Assembly (NCBI GenBank): GCA_028564925.1
Contig: CM053033.1
Coordinates: 203,468,107 to 203,532,106, forward strand
Source of the DNA: Lithobates sylvaticus
Taxonomy: Eukaryota > Chordata > Amphibia > Anura > Ranidae
Length of the DNA stretch: 64,000 nucleotides
Reading direction: 5' to 3'
The notes beneath the pieces are model-generated. The model had not been told where the DNA came from, searched no databases, and saw nothing but the letters and a program-made list of their open reading frames with translations. Below are positions 1 through 10,358 of this stretch, piece by piece (the stretch's first letter is position 1; each line of letters begins with the position of its first letter). Made by a program: the position numbers and the translations under genes.

Positions 1-3000
1 AGGTCCTCCAGTCTCCTGATCTCCTCCACTCTGCGTAGCCACAGCCCTATCGTTGGCGGTACTCTCTTTTTCCATAAGAGAGGGATGCAGGATTTGGCTG
101 CATTCAGTAAGTGCCTTATAATCATTTTTTTGTATTTTTTAGCTGGTATTGTAGTGGCGTGCAGTAATATAAAGGCTGGGTCGTCACTGATCGGGTGGTC
201 CGTGAATTTCTGTATGATCTCTCGGACTGAGGACCAGTAGCTTGCTAGCAGAGGGCAGGACCAAAAGACATGGAGGAGAGTCCCCTTATCTGTTTGGCAT
301 CTCCAACATCTGTCTGACGTGTCAGGGAAGTACTTGTGTAATTTATCAGGGGTAAAGTACCACCTGGTAAGAATTTTGTAGTTGAGTTCTTGCAGTTTTG
401 TACAGATGGTTGACTGTAGGGAAAATCTAATGATCGCTTGTCTTTGGGCGTTGGAGAACGTGTACCCTAGCTCCGTCTCCCATTTATTTATGAAGGTCAG
501 GCCGGGGGTTTCTATCGGGGAGTTGAGTAGGGCGTATGTTTTGGACAGTACTTGAGGTAGTGGTCCCTCTTCCGTACAGTACCTTTCAAAGGTCGTCAAA
601 GCCCGGTTGAACTGTGCTGGTCGTGGGATTGAGTGCAGGAAGTGGTGTAGTCTCAATGCTTTCCAGAACGGTAGTTTGAAAAGCCCTGCCTCGTCCATGA
701 GAGATTCAATGGAGGGCCATGCCTCGTTTACCAAAAAATGTAGTGCTCGGTCTCTGCCTATTCTAGTTAGTGTCTCATATCCCTCTTGTTCCATTCCGGG
801 TGGGAATGCGGGATTGCCTAAAATTGGATACAGAGGTGAGTTTTCTGTGGATATGGGTGTTAGTAGTAAGGTGGATGTCCCTATCTTCAGTGTCGTTCCT
901 ATGGTGGGGTGTGCTTTAATTATAGGGGGCAACCTGTCATAGCACCATACCGCCCCTTTTAACGAGGGTAGGCATTGTGCCTGTTCCAGTTGTACCCACA
1001 TTTTATTTTTGTCGTGTCTGTTCCAGTCGATGATTCTACCCAGATGTACCGCCCTGTAATAGTTTTTCAAGTCTGGGAGTGCCAGGCCTCCCTGTGTTTT
1101 GGGTAGTGTAAGGTATTGTCTGCGCAGTCTCGGTTTCGAATTTTTCCATACGAATTTGGTGAAGATGGAGTGTATTTGCCTAAAGTAATGGGGTGGGATC
1201 TGAATCGGCAGTGCTTGGAATAGGTATAGGAACTTGGGGAGTATTGTCATTTTGAGTAAGTTGCATCTGCCGAACCATGAGTGAAGCCCTTTGGTCCAGT
1301 CCTCCAGTAACGATTTAGTTCTAGTCAGTAGTGGTGGGAAGTTTAGCTCGAAGATACGCTTTAGGTCTTTAGGGATCTGGGTACCTAGATATTTAAGGGA
1401 TGAATCTGACCACTTAAATTTGAATTGTGACTTCAGTAGCTCTGAGCTCTTTGGTGGTAAGTTAAGTCCCATCGCTTCTGACTTGTCGAAGTTAATTTTT
1501 AGGTTGGCTAGTTGTCCGTATTTGTCAAACTCTCTGAGGAGGTTAGGTAACGAGATCGCAGGGTTGGTGAGTACGAACATGAGGTCATCTGCATACGCAG
1601 CTATTTTGTATTGGGATTTGTTTATTGTCACCCCAGTGATGTCGGGGTTGGATCTCACTGTACATAAAAAGGGCTCCAATACCAGGGCATATAGAAGGGG
1701 GGACAGTGGGCAGCCTTGTCTAGTCCCGTTCGTAATTGGGAATGTGCCCGACAGAATGCCATTGGCCTTTACCTGCGCTGTGGGTATGGAGTAGATGCTA
1801 CAAATCCAGTGCATCATTCTATTTCCTAAGCCTATGTGTCTGAGTACTGACGTCATGAACTCCCAGTTCACCCGGTCGAACGCCTTCTCAGCATCTGTGC
1901 TGAGAAGTACGCACGGGGTTTTGGATTCGGTGACTGTATGTATAAGATTTATCACTTTTGTGGTGTTATCCCTAGCCTCGCGGGCCGGGATAAACCCCAC
2001 TTGGTCCAGGTGTATTAGGTCTGGCATAAACTGGGTCAATCTGTTGGCCATAATCTTAGTAAACAATTTCAGGTCCGTGTTTAGGAGCGAAATGGGCCTG
2101 TAGCTGCCACATGCCGCGGGGTCTTTGCCCTCTTTCGATATTAGAGATATATGTGCCCTCAGGGTGTCTTTGGGCGGCATTTTCCCTTCTCCTAGACTGT
2201 TGAACATTTTCAGCATGTGTGTACCTAGTAGTGGCAGTAGGGTCTGGAAATATTGCAGGGTAAACCCATCGGGGCCTGGTGCTTTGCCTGGCTTCGTTCC
2301 CCCTATTGCCTGCTGTAGTTCCTCTAATGTGATGGGAGCTTCGAGTTCCGTCCTGGCTTCTGGGGGGAGTTGGGGGATCTGTGCGGCTGTGATGTAGTCC
2401 CGTAGTGTGTTTTCTGTCTGTGAGCCCTTTGGAAGGTTGTACAGAGTGGCATAGTACTCCCTAAATTCTTCTGCTATTTGGGTTGGTGTGGTCTTTTTCT
2501 GTCCTCTTGTGTTCACTATCTGCGGGATGTATGTGTTGAGTCGTTGGGTTTTAACCGCCCTGGCCAGTTGTCGCCCGCACTTGTTTCCCGATTCGTATGA
2601 TATTTTCTTGCACCGCTGTAGTGCCGCCTTGGCCCTATATTCTAGTAGGTCTACGACTTGTTTTCTAAGGGTCACTAGTTCTATTTCTATTGAGGGGACC
2701 GGGGTCTTTTTGTGTTGTGATTCCGTTATGTGTATTTTCTGTAAGAGGTCAAGTAGAAGTTGTTCTTTTTTCTTTTTAATGTGTGTCCCGTGTTTGATCA
2801 ATATCCCTCTAACCACTGTCTTATGTGCCTCCCAGAGAATACCTGGGTCACAGTCTTCAGTGTTGTTGATTTGGAAATATTGTTTTATTTCCTTCTGTAC
2901 GTCTGTCAGGACGTCGGGTATTTGTAGAAGGCTTTCGTTCAGTCTCCAGAATCTAGATCTGGAGGTCTGGGTCGATGATAGGCAGTACCGCATGGTTATG

Positions 3001-3695
3001 GGGGCGTGGTCTGACCACGTAATATTCCCTATCTCGGCTTTCTGAATCGCCTCTAGCTGGTTATGTGGGACGAAGTAGTAGTCTATCCTTGAATACACTT
3101 TATGTGGAGCCGAGAAGAAAGTGTAATCTCTTTCCCCTGTGTGGAGGAGTCTCCATGTGTCTATAAGTTGGTTGTCATGTAAGATTTGTGTTATCCGCTT
3201 ATGTATACCTTTGCGTATTGATGAGGTTTTGGAAGATGTGTCCAATGTCGGGGTCAGGGGTATGTTGAAATCCCCTCCCAGTATCAGCTGGCCTTCTCTA
3301 AAGTCACTAAGTAATTTCAGCGTACGGTTTAGGAAGAGGTCTTGTCGGTCATTAGGGGCATATATAGTGGCCAGGGTCACTTTCGTGCCTCGTAGTGTGC
3401 CTTTAATAAATAGGTACCTGCCTAAGGTGTCCGCTAGTGTAGCGCTGTTTGTCCATGGGACTGTTCCCGATATTAGTATGGAAACCCCCTTAGATTTGGC
3501 CTCCGTGTTGGTGGCATGGTATGTGTGTGGGAAGAATCTGCCTTGGAGGCACGTAGGGTTACCTGTTCTAAAATGAGTTTCTTGTATAAATGCCACATCA
3601 GTTTGGGCTCTTTTAAGGTCGTTTATTAACATTCGTCTTTTTTCGGGTATATTTAATCCCTTGGCATTCAATGAGTAGATATTAATTGTGTCCAT
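1..3695 (-). CDS. L1 ORF2: endonuclease and reverse transcriptase (C-terminus off window)
   Basis: I read the whole minus frame from the ATG at 3695 to base 1 and found no stop in 1231 codons. Residues about 1-235 form an APE-type endonuclease, with FIQETH, GGDFN and SDHAP motifs at the expected catalytic places. The reverse transcriptase follows, with KAPGPDGF, a DAEKAFDRV block, GCPLSPLL and the catalytic YADD at residues 701-704. Near residue 1130 is the C-terminal cysteine/histidine motif typical of L1 ORF2 (C-x2-C, then H and C). The visible protein ends in LWLRRVEEIRRLED, near the usual end of the family. The protein nicks target DNA and copies its own RNA there. The frame stays open upstream to about 3872, but the ATG at 3695 starts close to the endonuclease fold. 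It acts with ORF1p in a ribonucleoprotein. Confidence 0.93.
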   Translation of the reverse strand, partial: MDTINIYSLNAKGLNIPEKRRMLINDLKRAQTDVAFIQETHFRTGNPTCLQGRFFPHTYHATNTEAKSKGVSILISGTVPWTNSATLADTLGRYLFIKGTLRGTKVTLATIYAPNDRQDLFLNRTLKLLSDFREGQLILGGDFNIPLTPTLDTSSKTSSIRKGIHKRITQILHDNQLIDTWRLLHTGERDYTFFSAPHKVYSRIDYYFVPHNQLEAIQKAEIGNITWSDHAPITMRYCLSSTQTSRSRFWRLNESLLQIPDVLTDVQKEIKQYFQINNTEDCDPGILWEAHKTVVRGILIKHGTHIKKKKEQLLLDLLQKIHITESQHKKTPVPSIEIELVTLRKQVVDLLEYRAKAALQRCKKISYESGNKCGRQLARAVKTQRLNTYIPQIVNTRGQKKTTPTQIAEEFREYYATLYNLPKGSQTENTLRDYITAAQIPQLPPEARTELEAPITLEELQQAIGGTKPGKAPGPDGFTLQYFQTLLPLLGTHMLKMFNSLGEGKMPPKDTLRAHISLISKEGKDPAACGSYRPISLLNTDLKLFTKIMANRLTQFMPDLIHLDQVGFIPAREARDNTTKVINLIHTVTESKTPCVLLSTDAEKAFDRVNWEFMTSVLRHIGLGNRMMHWICSIYSIPTAQVKANGILSGTFPITNGTRQGCPLSPLLYALVLEPFLCTVRSNPDITGVTINKSQYKIAAYADDLMFVLTNPAISLPNLLREFDKYGQLANLKINFDKSEAMGLNLPPKSSELLKSQFKFKWSDSSLKYLGTQIPKDLKRIFELNFPPLLTRTKSLLEDWTKGLHSWFGRCNLLKMTILPKFLYLFQALPIQIPPHYFRQIHSIFTKFVWKNSKPRLRRQYLTLPKTQGGLALPDLKNYYRAVHLGRIIDWNRHDKNKMWVQLEQAQCLPSLKGAVWCYDRLPPIIKAHPTIGTTLKIGTSTLLLTPISTENSPLYPILGNPAFPPGMEQEGYETLTRIGRDRALHFLVNEAWPSIESLMDEAGLFKLPFWKALRLHHFLHSIPRPAQFNRALTTFERYCTEEGPLPQVLSKTYALLNSPIETPGLTFINKWETELGYTFSNAQRQAIIRFSLQSTICTKLQELNYKILTRWYFTPDKLHKYFPDTSDRCWRCQTDKGTLLHVFWSCPLLASYWSSVREIIQKFTDHPISDDPAFILLHATTIPAKKYKKMIIRHLLNAAKSCIPLLWKKRVPPTIGLWLRRVEEIRRLED

Positions 3696-4947
3696 TGTGT
3701 TTTGGGTGGGGGAGGGGTTTTGAGGGAGGTTCGGGGTGTGATGGGTGGGGGTGGGGGGGGGGGGGTGCGGAGAGAGGTCAAAAGAGAAAGTGAGAAGGAA
3801 GAAAGATAGAGAAAGATATAGCGAGGTGGAGTTCACCTCCTTACGACCAAACGGGTAGATAACTAAGATCTATCCGTTTAGTTGACTAAGTGCAAATCAA
3901 AATAACTTTGCAGTGAAGCGTATCCTAGTCGCTGCTAGGATATCCGCTCCGTCCTATTGGGGGGTAGAGGATGGAGTAGACCAGGGTAGAACCCCCGGGT
4001 CCGAACCCATCCTCTCCAGCTTGGTGTTTTAGATGTGTAACCCATTGCTCTTGTTCATTCTACGTAATAGAACAATATAACTTTACATCCATCATTAGTG
4101 CAATATAAAACCAGAAACCTGTAAACCATGTAAAACAAGTATAACAAGTATAACAAACCCCATTTAGAAGTATAATGTACCCTTGTGTCTCCTTGAAGTC
4201 CCCCCTGGTTTCCTCTTTTTTTTTTTTTTTTTTTTTTGGGGGGGTCAAGGGGGGACTTTTTCTGTAGAATCATGTGACAACCAGGTTGGTACCCTTCGGA
4301 ATACATTACCCCTTACTTTATGGCATATATGCATCCCCCTGTGCCCTCCCTGTTTACCAGTTGAGCCCTCCCGCCTCCCCACTTCTCCCGTGGCAACCAT
4401 TCCCCCGGGCATGTGTCTCTTTTACCCCCTTCTGGGGGTTACTATCCCCGTGTATGGTGTTACATCCATCATTCCTTCTGGCGGTTCGTGAGGTATTGTT
4501 TGTCCTCGCTCTCAAGGGTTGCGAGCGTCTCTAGGTTTAGTCCCCTAGGAATGGAGTTTTCTTGGGTGATGGTGTAGCTCTCAACCAGCCCCCCTCCCCC
4601 TCCGTAACACCCCAGTGACCTGGCCAGGTATCCATCGTGTGAGGGGGGGGTCTCCTCGCCCCTGCTCTAATGCGGGATGCCTCAGGGGAAGGCCAATCCT
4701 GGTCTCAGGGTTTGCCCGGGATCCGGAAAGTCAGGGGGGCATAAGACAAAAAAAACAAAAAACAAAAAGTCAAATGGCAGGTGAGGGGGGGTAAGCAGAG
4801 CCGGTGGGCCGGGCGGTGGGGTGAATATGTAAGAGTCGCTTACCTCAGGTGAGGGAGGGTGTTCGGTGGGCATCAACCGCTGTGGTGGGAGAGACTCTGT
4901 AGTCGGGGTACCGTGTGTTGTTCGTGTGGGGTGGCGATCGGCATTCT
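3696..4947 (-). other. L1 spacer between ORF1 and ORF2
   Basis: About 1.25 kb separates the two LINE frames. It holds a long G/C homopolymer run near 3750-3765, a T-run followed by G-run at 4207-4247, and a second G-run near 4642. A minus-strand frame (5080-4682, 132 codons, proline-rich) overlaps the end of ORF1 in another frame. It shows no recognisable domain and is probably incidental. I see no third gene. The spacer could serve as a leader for ORF2 translation, but that is only a guess from position. Confidence 0.5.
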
Positions 4948-6123
4948 TTAGTCTTCTCTCGGTGCGCCTCCAGGTATGTACCGCTGTCTGTTCCTGTTCC
5001 TCTGGGGCCTCGGGGATCCCGCTCTTCTCACTCTTGCTGGTCCGGTTCTTGAGGGGGGATTCTGGAGAATCTGCAGCCAATCCGGAACGTCTATAGGGTC
5101 GGTTTCCAGGAATTCAAATAGTGCCGGGAGGTCCGCTGGTGTCCGGAGGGTGAGAGCGTGCTGAGCCTTTTTGAAAGTTACAGAGATGGGGAAACCCCAT
5201 CTGTAGGTCAGGCCCGCGTCTCGTGCTGCTGATAGTAGTGGCTTGAGAAGGGCTCTCCGTTGCAGAGTTTGTCTGGAAAGGTCCGGCATTATTTTGATTT
5301 CGGCTCCGTCGAACGATACGTTCCTCTTCTCCCATGCCGCTCGCAGGATCGTTTCTTTATGGGCGTATTGATGTATCCTGCAGATCACGTCCCTCGGTCT
5401 GTCGGTGTCCGGTGAGCGGGGGCCCAAGGCCCTGTGGATCCGGTCAAAGGATAGGTTGGCTGGGTATTGATCTCCTGAGACTTCCCTAAATATAGCCAGG
5501 GTGGTTTCTATTAGGTCCTCGGAGCCCGTTGCCTCTGGGAGACCACGTATCCTGAGGTTGTTGCGTCTGCTGCGGTCCTCGGCCTCCTCCAACCTCAGCT
5601 GCTGGGCTCTCAGCATGTCTGCTTGTGCCGTTTGCGTTGCCTCTACAGCTGCTAGCCTTCGCTCCATCGTGGACATGGTCTCCTCTCCGGTCCCTACTCG
5701 GTCCGTAAGGGCTTGGACCTCTTGTCTCAGCACAGTCATGTCCTGCCGTAGAGTCGCCTCTGTTTTGCCGACGATCGCCTCAATGTCTGCCCTCGAAGGT
5801 AGGGCCTGCAGCAGCGCTCTTAATTCGGCGTCTGCCCTCAGCGTCAGCGGGGAGTGATTCGGCTGACTTTCCTGTGGGTTAGGGTTAGACCGGAACATGT
5901 CTGGGAAGGTGTACTCGTTGTCCGGGGCTCGCACGGGTGAACTCCGGGTAGGGGAGGTCGGCGCACTCATGGCGCTCTGTGTGCTGTGCCTCGTGGCGTC
6001 CGCCATCTTGAGGACCGGTGAGGCCCTGGGGTTGGTGAGGTACCTCTGAATGTCTTCGGTCTTCCTCGGGTTCGGGGTTCCGCGTTTTATGTTTTGGGCT
6101 CTCCGCTTTCCAGCCGAGTACAT
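4948..6123 (-). CDS. L1 ORF1 RNA-binding protein
   Basis: An intact 391-codon frame on the minus strand. Residues about 110-185 are rich in leucine heptads and charged residues and look like the trimerising coiled coil. RRNNLRIRGLPE at 186-197 is the conserved entry into the RRM of L1 ORF1p. RALGPRSPDTDRPRDVICRI and the WGFPISVTF segment fit the RRM and C-terminal domain. The protein coats LINE RNA and acts as a nucleic-acid chaperone. The second methionine, residue 40 (ATG at 6006), sits in a very good start context (A at -3, G at +4) and begins MADATRHST, so the true protein may be 352 residues. The C-terminus is basic (arginine-rich), fitting RNA binding. Confidence 0.92.
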   Translation of the reverse strand: MYSAGKRRAQNIKRGTPNPRKTEDIQRYLTNPRASPVLKMADATRHSTQSAMSAPTSPTRSSPVRAPDNEYTFPDMFRSNPNPQESQPNHSPLTLRADAELRALLQALPSRADIEAIVGKTEATLRQDMTVLRQEVQALTDRVGTGEETMSTMERRLAAVEATQTAQADMLRAQQLRLEEAEDRSRRNNLRIRGLPEATGSEDLIETTLAIFREVSGDQYPANLSFDRIHRALGPRSPDTDRPRDVICRIHQYAHKETILRAAWEKRNVSFDGAEIKIMPDLSRQTLQRRALLKPLLSAARDAGLTYRWGFPISVTFKKAQHALTLRTPADLPALFEFLETDPIDVPDWLQILQNPPSRTGPARVRRAGSPRPQRNRNRQRYIPGGAPRED

Positions 6124-6235
6124 CCCGGGTCGTTTGGGCGGTGTTTCGTCGCTTTAAAGCTGGTTTAGGACGGGTCGGGCCGGGAGCTCTGTAGACTTGC
6201 GTCCTCACTCAGCCATGTCCAGGCCACGCCCTACT

Positions 6236-6416
6236 CTGATCCTTTCTTACTGCACATAGTACTGCAGAGGGAATTGTTGGAGGATCAGAAAATGTAAACA
6301 GGCCCAGGGCAAAATCATGTTTTATTTTACAACTGCTAAAGGGGTATCTTTAAAACAGCTAAACACTGTTGCTATGTCCATGTTAGCCAAAAGGATACGT
6401 ACTGAAGCTAGAAAAG
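6236..6416. other. Flank of the LINE, nothing recognised
   Basis: AT-rich sequence between the LINE 5' end and the next MITE. No exon, promoter or repeat that I recognise. Confidence 0.4.
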
Positions 6417-6419
6417 TAA

Positions 6420-6737
6420 TGCCGCGTACACACGAGCGGATTTTCCATCAGAAAAAATCTTGGATGTTTTTTCCGACGGAATTCCGCTCAAGCTTGGCTT
6501 GCATACACACGGTCACACAAAAGTTCGCTGAACTTTCGACCGTCAAGAACGCGGTGACGTACAACACTACGACGAGCCAAGAAAATGAAGTTTAATGCTT
6601 CGGAGCTTCGGATCGTTTAGAACGCAATGACCTAAGACGAGACTAGAAAAAGGAAGTTCAATAGCCGATCGGAATGTCCGACAGAATGATTCCGTCTGAC
6701 CTTTTCTGCCGGAAAGCCCGGTCGCGTGTACAGGGCA
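6420..6737. mobile_element. MITE, family A (TGCCGCGTACACA ends, TWA target)
   Basis: The left end reads TGCCGCGTACACACGAGCGG after TAA, and the right end reads CGCGTGTACAGGGCA before TTA. The interior shares the ACTTTCGACCGTCAAGAACG block with other copies at 19.9, 22.5 and 40.3 kb. No coding capacity. The 3-bp TWA flanks suggest PIF/Harbinger-type transposition. Confidence 0.8.
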
Positions 6738-6977
6738 TTACTATTGGACCTTTCTGCTGTCTTTGACACAGTTGACCATTCACTCTTCATCAATAGACTT
6801 TACTCCCTTGGCCTCCAAGACTGCTCTTTCCTGTTCTTTTCCGATCTACCTAAGTGCTCCTTCAGCATCACCTACAGCTCTGCTGCCTCCTCTCCTCTTT
6901 CTTTTTCTATGAAGGTCCCCCAAGACTCTGTCCTTGGATCCCTTCTGTTCTCTAGCTACAACTCTTCCCTTGGTCAG

Positions 6978-7732
6978 TTGGATCCCTTTCACACTAAGGC
7001 GCTTATCAGGCGCTTTGACGCTAAAAAAAAAGCGCCCTGAAAAGCTCACGAAAACCTATTTCCATTAAAATCAATGAATGCTTTCACACTGGTGGAGTTA
7101 TTCACTTTACGGTCAACACAGAGGACAAGGGGGCACTCCTTACGTCTAGAGGAAAAGAGATTTCATCTCCAAATACGGAAAGGTTTCTTCACAGTAAGAG
7201 CTGTGAAAATATGGATTAGACTCCCTCCAGAGGTGATTCTGGCTAACTCAGTAGATTGCTTTAAGAAAGGCCTGGATACTTTCCTAAATGTACATAATAT
7301 AACTGGGTACTGACATTTATAGGTAAAGTTGACCCAGGGAAAATCCGATTGCCTCTAGCGGGATCAGGAAGGGATTTCTTTTCCCCTGCTGTAGCAGATT
7401 GGAGCATGCTCTTTTGGGTTTTTTTTTGCCTTCCTCTGGATCAACTGTGGGTATAATATAGGGTTTATTGGATTGTACGATATATTTTATTTTTATTTAT
7501 TACTTCTTTTTTTTTATGGTTGAACTGGATGGACTTGTGTCTTTTTTCGGCCTAGCTAACTATGTAACTATGTAACTGTGGTGCGCTGGCAGTGCGCTGG
7601 CAGGGCGGTGAAAAAACACCCCTCTCCATTGAAATGAATGGAAAGCTCTTCAAAAGCGTCTCAAAAGCTCTTCAAAAGTGCTCAGTGTTTTACTGGCGGT
7701 TTAGAAGCGCCTCAGTGTGAAAAGGGGCTTTA
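6978..7732. mobile_element. Family B MITE (CCCTTTCACAC ends), itself interrupted
   Basis: Both ends read CCCTTTCACAC / GTGTGAAAAGGGGC, and the interior carries GCGCTT and the TCAATG-type blocks of family B. It sits between reverse-transcriptase blocks of the L2-like LINE, so it inserted later. A LINE 3' fragment is embedded at about 7093-7578. Confidence 0.65.
7093..7578 (+). mobile_element. Non-LTR retrotransposon 3' fragment inside family B MITE
   Basis: The frame at 7074-7313 includes FFTVRAVKIWIRLPPEVI and SVDCFKKGLDTFLN, which resembles the C-terminal tail of CR1/L2-type LINE proteins. The piece ends in a short TAACTATGTAACTATG microsatellite tail at about 7558-7578. The exact clade is not resolved. 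Confidence 0.5.
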
Positions 7733-7785
7733 ATAACCTTGCATGGTTTCCATTACCATCCCTATGCTGACGACACCCAAGTATA

Positions 7786-8300
7786 CTGTATACAGTGAAA
7801 CCTTGCATAATCCGTTCCAGGAGAATGCTCGTAATACAAAGTACGCGCATATCAAAGCGAGTTTCCAAATTGAAGTCAATGGAAATGAAAATAATTTGTT
7901 CCGCATTGACTTCAATGGTATGCAATAGCGCATGTGGCCAGAGCCGGGGGGGGGGGGGGGGGGGGGGGCGGAGAGACTCGAAAACGTCTGAAAAGGCCTG
8001 AGAACACTTCGGCTGACCTCAGCAAACCTCGGAAAGACTTTGTTCCCGAGATTTGTCGAGGTCAGCAGAGCTGTCCTCGGGCCTTTCCGTGCATTTCCAA
8101 ACGGCGCTGATCGGTGATGTTCGGCTTGGCTCCAGCGTCCCCCCACCTCAGGCCAAACGCGGTACTGCACACCGATTTGGCCTGAATTGTGCTCGTTTTG
8201 CGAGACAACATTCGCAAACCGAGTTACGATTTTTAAAAATACAGTGCTCATATTGCGAAACGCTCGTTAACCGCGTTACTTGCAATCCAAGGTTCCACTG
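7786..8300. mobile_element. TA-target MITE in the L2-like LINE
   Basis: Ends read CTGTATACAGTGAAACC on the left and GGTTCCACTG on the right, flanked by TA. Removing the element and one TA restores the reading ADDTQVY-LS of the LINE, so the target duplication is TA. The interior holds a run of about 25 G near 7947-7970 and GC-rich repeats of TCGG/CTCGG type. Confidence 0.7.
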
Positions 8301-8817
8301 TATCTCTCTACTCATCAACTCACCCCTATCAACCAAACTGTACTCCCAAGAACTCCTGCTTGCTAGCTCCCTTGTCACCTCCTCCTAAGCTTGCGTCAAG
8401 GACTTCTCCAGAGCCTCTCCAATCCTCTAGAAATCCCTCCTTAGCCTGTCCTTAGGACTGTCTTCTTCTCTCTGCCTTTAGGCGATTCCTGAAATCTCAT
8501 CTCTTCAGGAAAGCTTATACCACTTCTAGCTATAAACTGAATCTTGAACAACTCATCCCCTTCCCTTTACATTGTAAGCTCTCATGAGCAGGTCTGCCCT
8601 AAGCATATTGTCTTGTATTGTATTGGAACTGCACTGTCTCCCCTTATTTGTAAAGTACTGTGCAAACCATTGATGCTATATCAATCCTGTATCGTAAGAA
8701 TGGCTGTTAACCCTATTTAGTCCTAAATCTACATTTAAAACCCACTGAAAATGTACAACAACGCGTGTCAACCCACAGAGAAAACACACGTTGAAGCATG
8801 ACAATGTACCTGTCTAA

Positions 8818-9239
8818 TGCCCCGTACACGGTCGGAAATTCCGACCACAAAATCCGTCTGATTTTTTCCGACGGATTTTGTCCGACACTGGTGTTGCATA
8901 CACACGGTCGGACAAAGTTGTCGGAAAATCGGATCATTCTGAACGTGGTGACGTTCGTTGCGTACGACGGAACTACGTAGAGGCTAGTAGCCAATAGCTT
9001 TGGTCTTGTAATGTGATCTGAGCATGCGTGGCACTTTGTCCGTCGGAATTCTCTACAAACGAATGGAAAAAGTCAGATCGGATTTTTTTGTCGGAAAATT
9101 TTAGATCCTGCTCTCAATTTTTTTCCGTCTGAATTTCCGACGGAAAAAGTCCAATAGAGGCCACACACGATTGGATTTTCCAACAACATAATCCGATCGG
9201 ACCTTTTCCGTCGGAATTTCCGACCGTGTGTACAGGGCA
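8818..9239. mobile_element. MITE, family A variant (TGCCCCGTACAC ends)
   Basis: TAA flanks both ends. The terminal bases read TGCCCCGTACACGGTCGG and CCGACCGTGTGTACAGGGCA. The interior has repeated TCGGAAATTCCGAC blocks in inverted order, so the strand folds on itself. Closest relative in the window is 51325-51750. Confidence 0.8.
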
Positions 9240-9717
9240 TAAGACAAACTGTTTTTTTTTTTTTTTTGCTACAGAGAGTAAAGGTGCAGAGCCCCAACTA
9301 GGTCAAGTAACACAGAGCTTCTATCCCCTTCATGTCATTGTCACAGCATATGTCCCCAGGCCCTGGCTGCCGCAGAGGCAGTAATATTCTAAGGATAGTA
9401 ACGCAATTTATTCACTGGATTCCAAATAACACAAAGCCTCATGGCCTTCCCACTAGGCTTTTGTTCCTTTATCCACCTATACAGAGATGTAGCTGCACCA
9501 TCGCTAAAGGAGAAAACGTGTATAAAACTATTGTTTGTAATCAAAAGAGACAAAAATTACACATAGAAACATCGAAGAGAGATGGAAAATCACCAAATGG
9601 TCCATTGAGCCTGCCCCCCCTTTTAAATTATTATTTCATTTTTTATTTTTTTTTAGTTTTTTTCAAGTATACGTCTATATTTGTCCCAAACATGTTTCAG
9701 TTTACTCCACCTCCTGC
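9240..9717. other. Non-repetitive stretch, no gene seen
   Basis: Starts with a T-run (about 9251-9267) and continues with sequence I cannot assign. A 178-codon frame begins at 9332 but has no recognisable domain, low-complexity K/F-rich translation and runs into the next MITE. Confidence 0.4.
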
Positions 9718-9916
9718 TGTCGGAATTCGCTACACAGAATCGGAAAAAGTCCAATCGGACTTTGTTGTCAGAAAATTTGAAAGCAGGATCTCAAATTTTT
9801 TCCGTCGGACAATCCGACGGAAAATGTCCGATGGAGCCCACACACGGTCGGATTTTCCGACAACATGATCCGATAGGACATTTTCCATTGGAAATTCCGA
9901 CCGTGTGTACGGGGCA
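9718..9916. mobile_element. Left-truncated family A MITE
   Basis: The right end is complete (CGACCGTGTGTACGGGGCA then TAA). The left half is missing; sequence joins inside the element near the TCGGAATTCG block. Confidence 0.65.
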
Positions 9917-10358
9917 TAACGCTACCTTCATAAAATGCACCTCTACATACACACAGAGATCTAAATGGGCCCTTAATCAAAATAAAACATTTCGATCAAA
10001 TTAGATTCTACTGAGAACTTCATGCTCATTATTACATCCCACAAAAAAACAGGTCTACTTAGTATATAAACAGGCTCGCTTCCAATTGGACTAATTGATT
10101 GCCCATGGCAATAAAAAAAGCAATAAAAAACAACTCTATTTTGTTACAAGCAAAAATGTAAATGCATTTTATTGTGATTTTATGTGATAGACCACCACAA
10201 AGTGGCACAAAAAGGAAAATGATAAATGGTTTTCAAATTTATTTTACAAATAAATATCTGAAAAGTGTGGTGTGCAGCATTTGTATTCAGCCCCCTTTAC
10301 TCCGATACCCCTAACTAAAATCTAGTGGAACCAATTGCCTTCAGAAGTCACCTAATTA

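Larger units (their letters stand above)
1..6235 (-). mobile_element. L1-type LINE, nearly full length, cut by the window edge
   Basis: A minus-strand non-LTR retrotransposon carrying an L1-style ORF1 (6123-4948) and a long ORF2 (3695 to the left edge). The 5' end is placed near 6235, where the GC-rich leader gives way to unrelated AT-rich sequence; the exact base is uncertain. The 3' UTR, tail and target duplication lie outside the window, so age cannot be read from its ends. Both frames are free of stops as far as they can be seen, which points to a young copy. The two ORFs are separated by about 1.25 kb, longer than in mammalian L1. Confidence 0.9.
6741..8696 (+). mobile_element. L2/Rex-like LINE fragment, split by later insertions
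   Basis: Three pieces of one old LINE lie in order. Piece 6741-6980 reads LLDLSAVFDTVDHSLF and VPQDSVLGSLLF, degenerate versions of reverse-transcriptase blocks. Piece 7733-7785 resumes with YADDTQVY, the catalytic block. Piece 8301-8696 is the 3' part, ending in the CATTGTAAGCTC and TGTAAAGTACTGTGCAAAC stretch typical of L2-type tails. A family B MITE splits the first two pieces and a TA-target MITE splits the last two. The frame is broken by stops and the copy is dead. Confidence 0.75.

Noticed and set aside
607-3576. Plus-strand open frames across the LINE
   Set aside because: Shadows of the ORF2 frame on the minus strand, which carries all the recognisable motifs.
4682-5080. Proline-rich 132-codon frame as a third LINE protein
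   Set aside because: Overlaps the end of ORF1 in another frame, with no domain and low-complexity ending.
9332-9868. 178-codon frame as a gene
   Set aside because: Runs from unassigned DNA into a MITE; low-complexity F/Y/K-rich translation and no homology I recognise.
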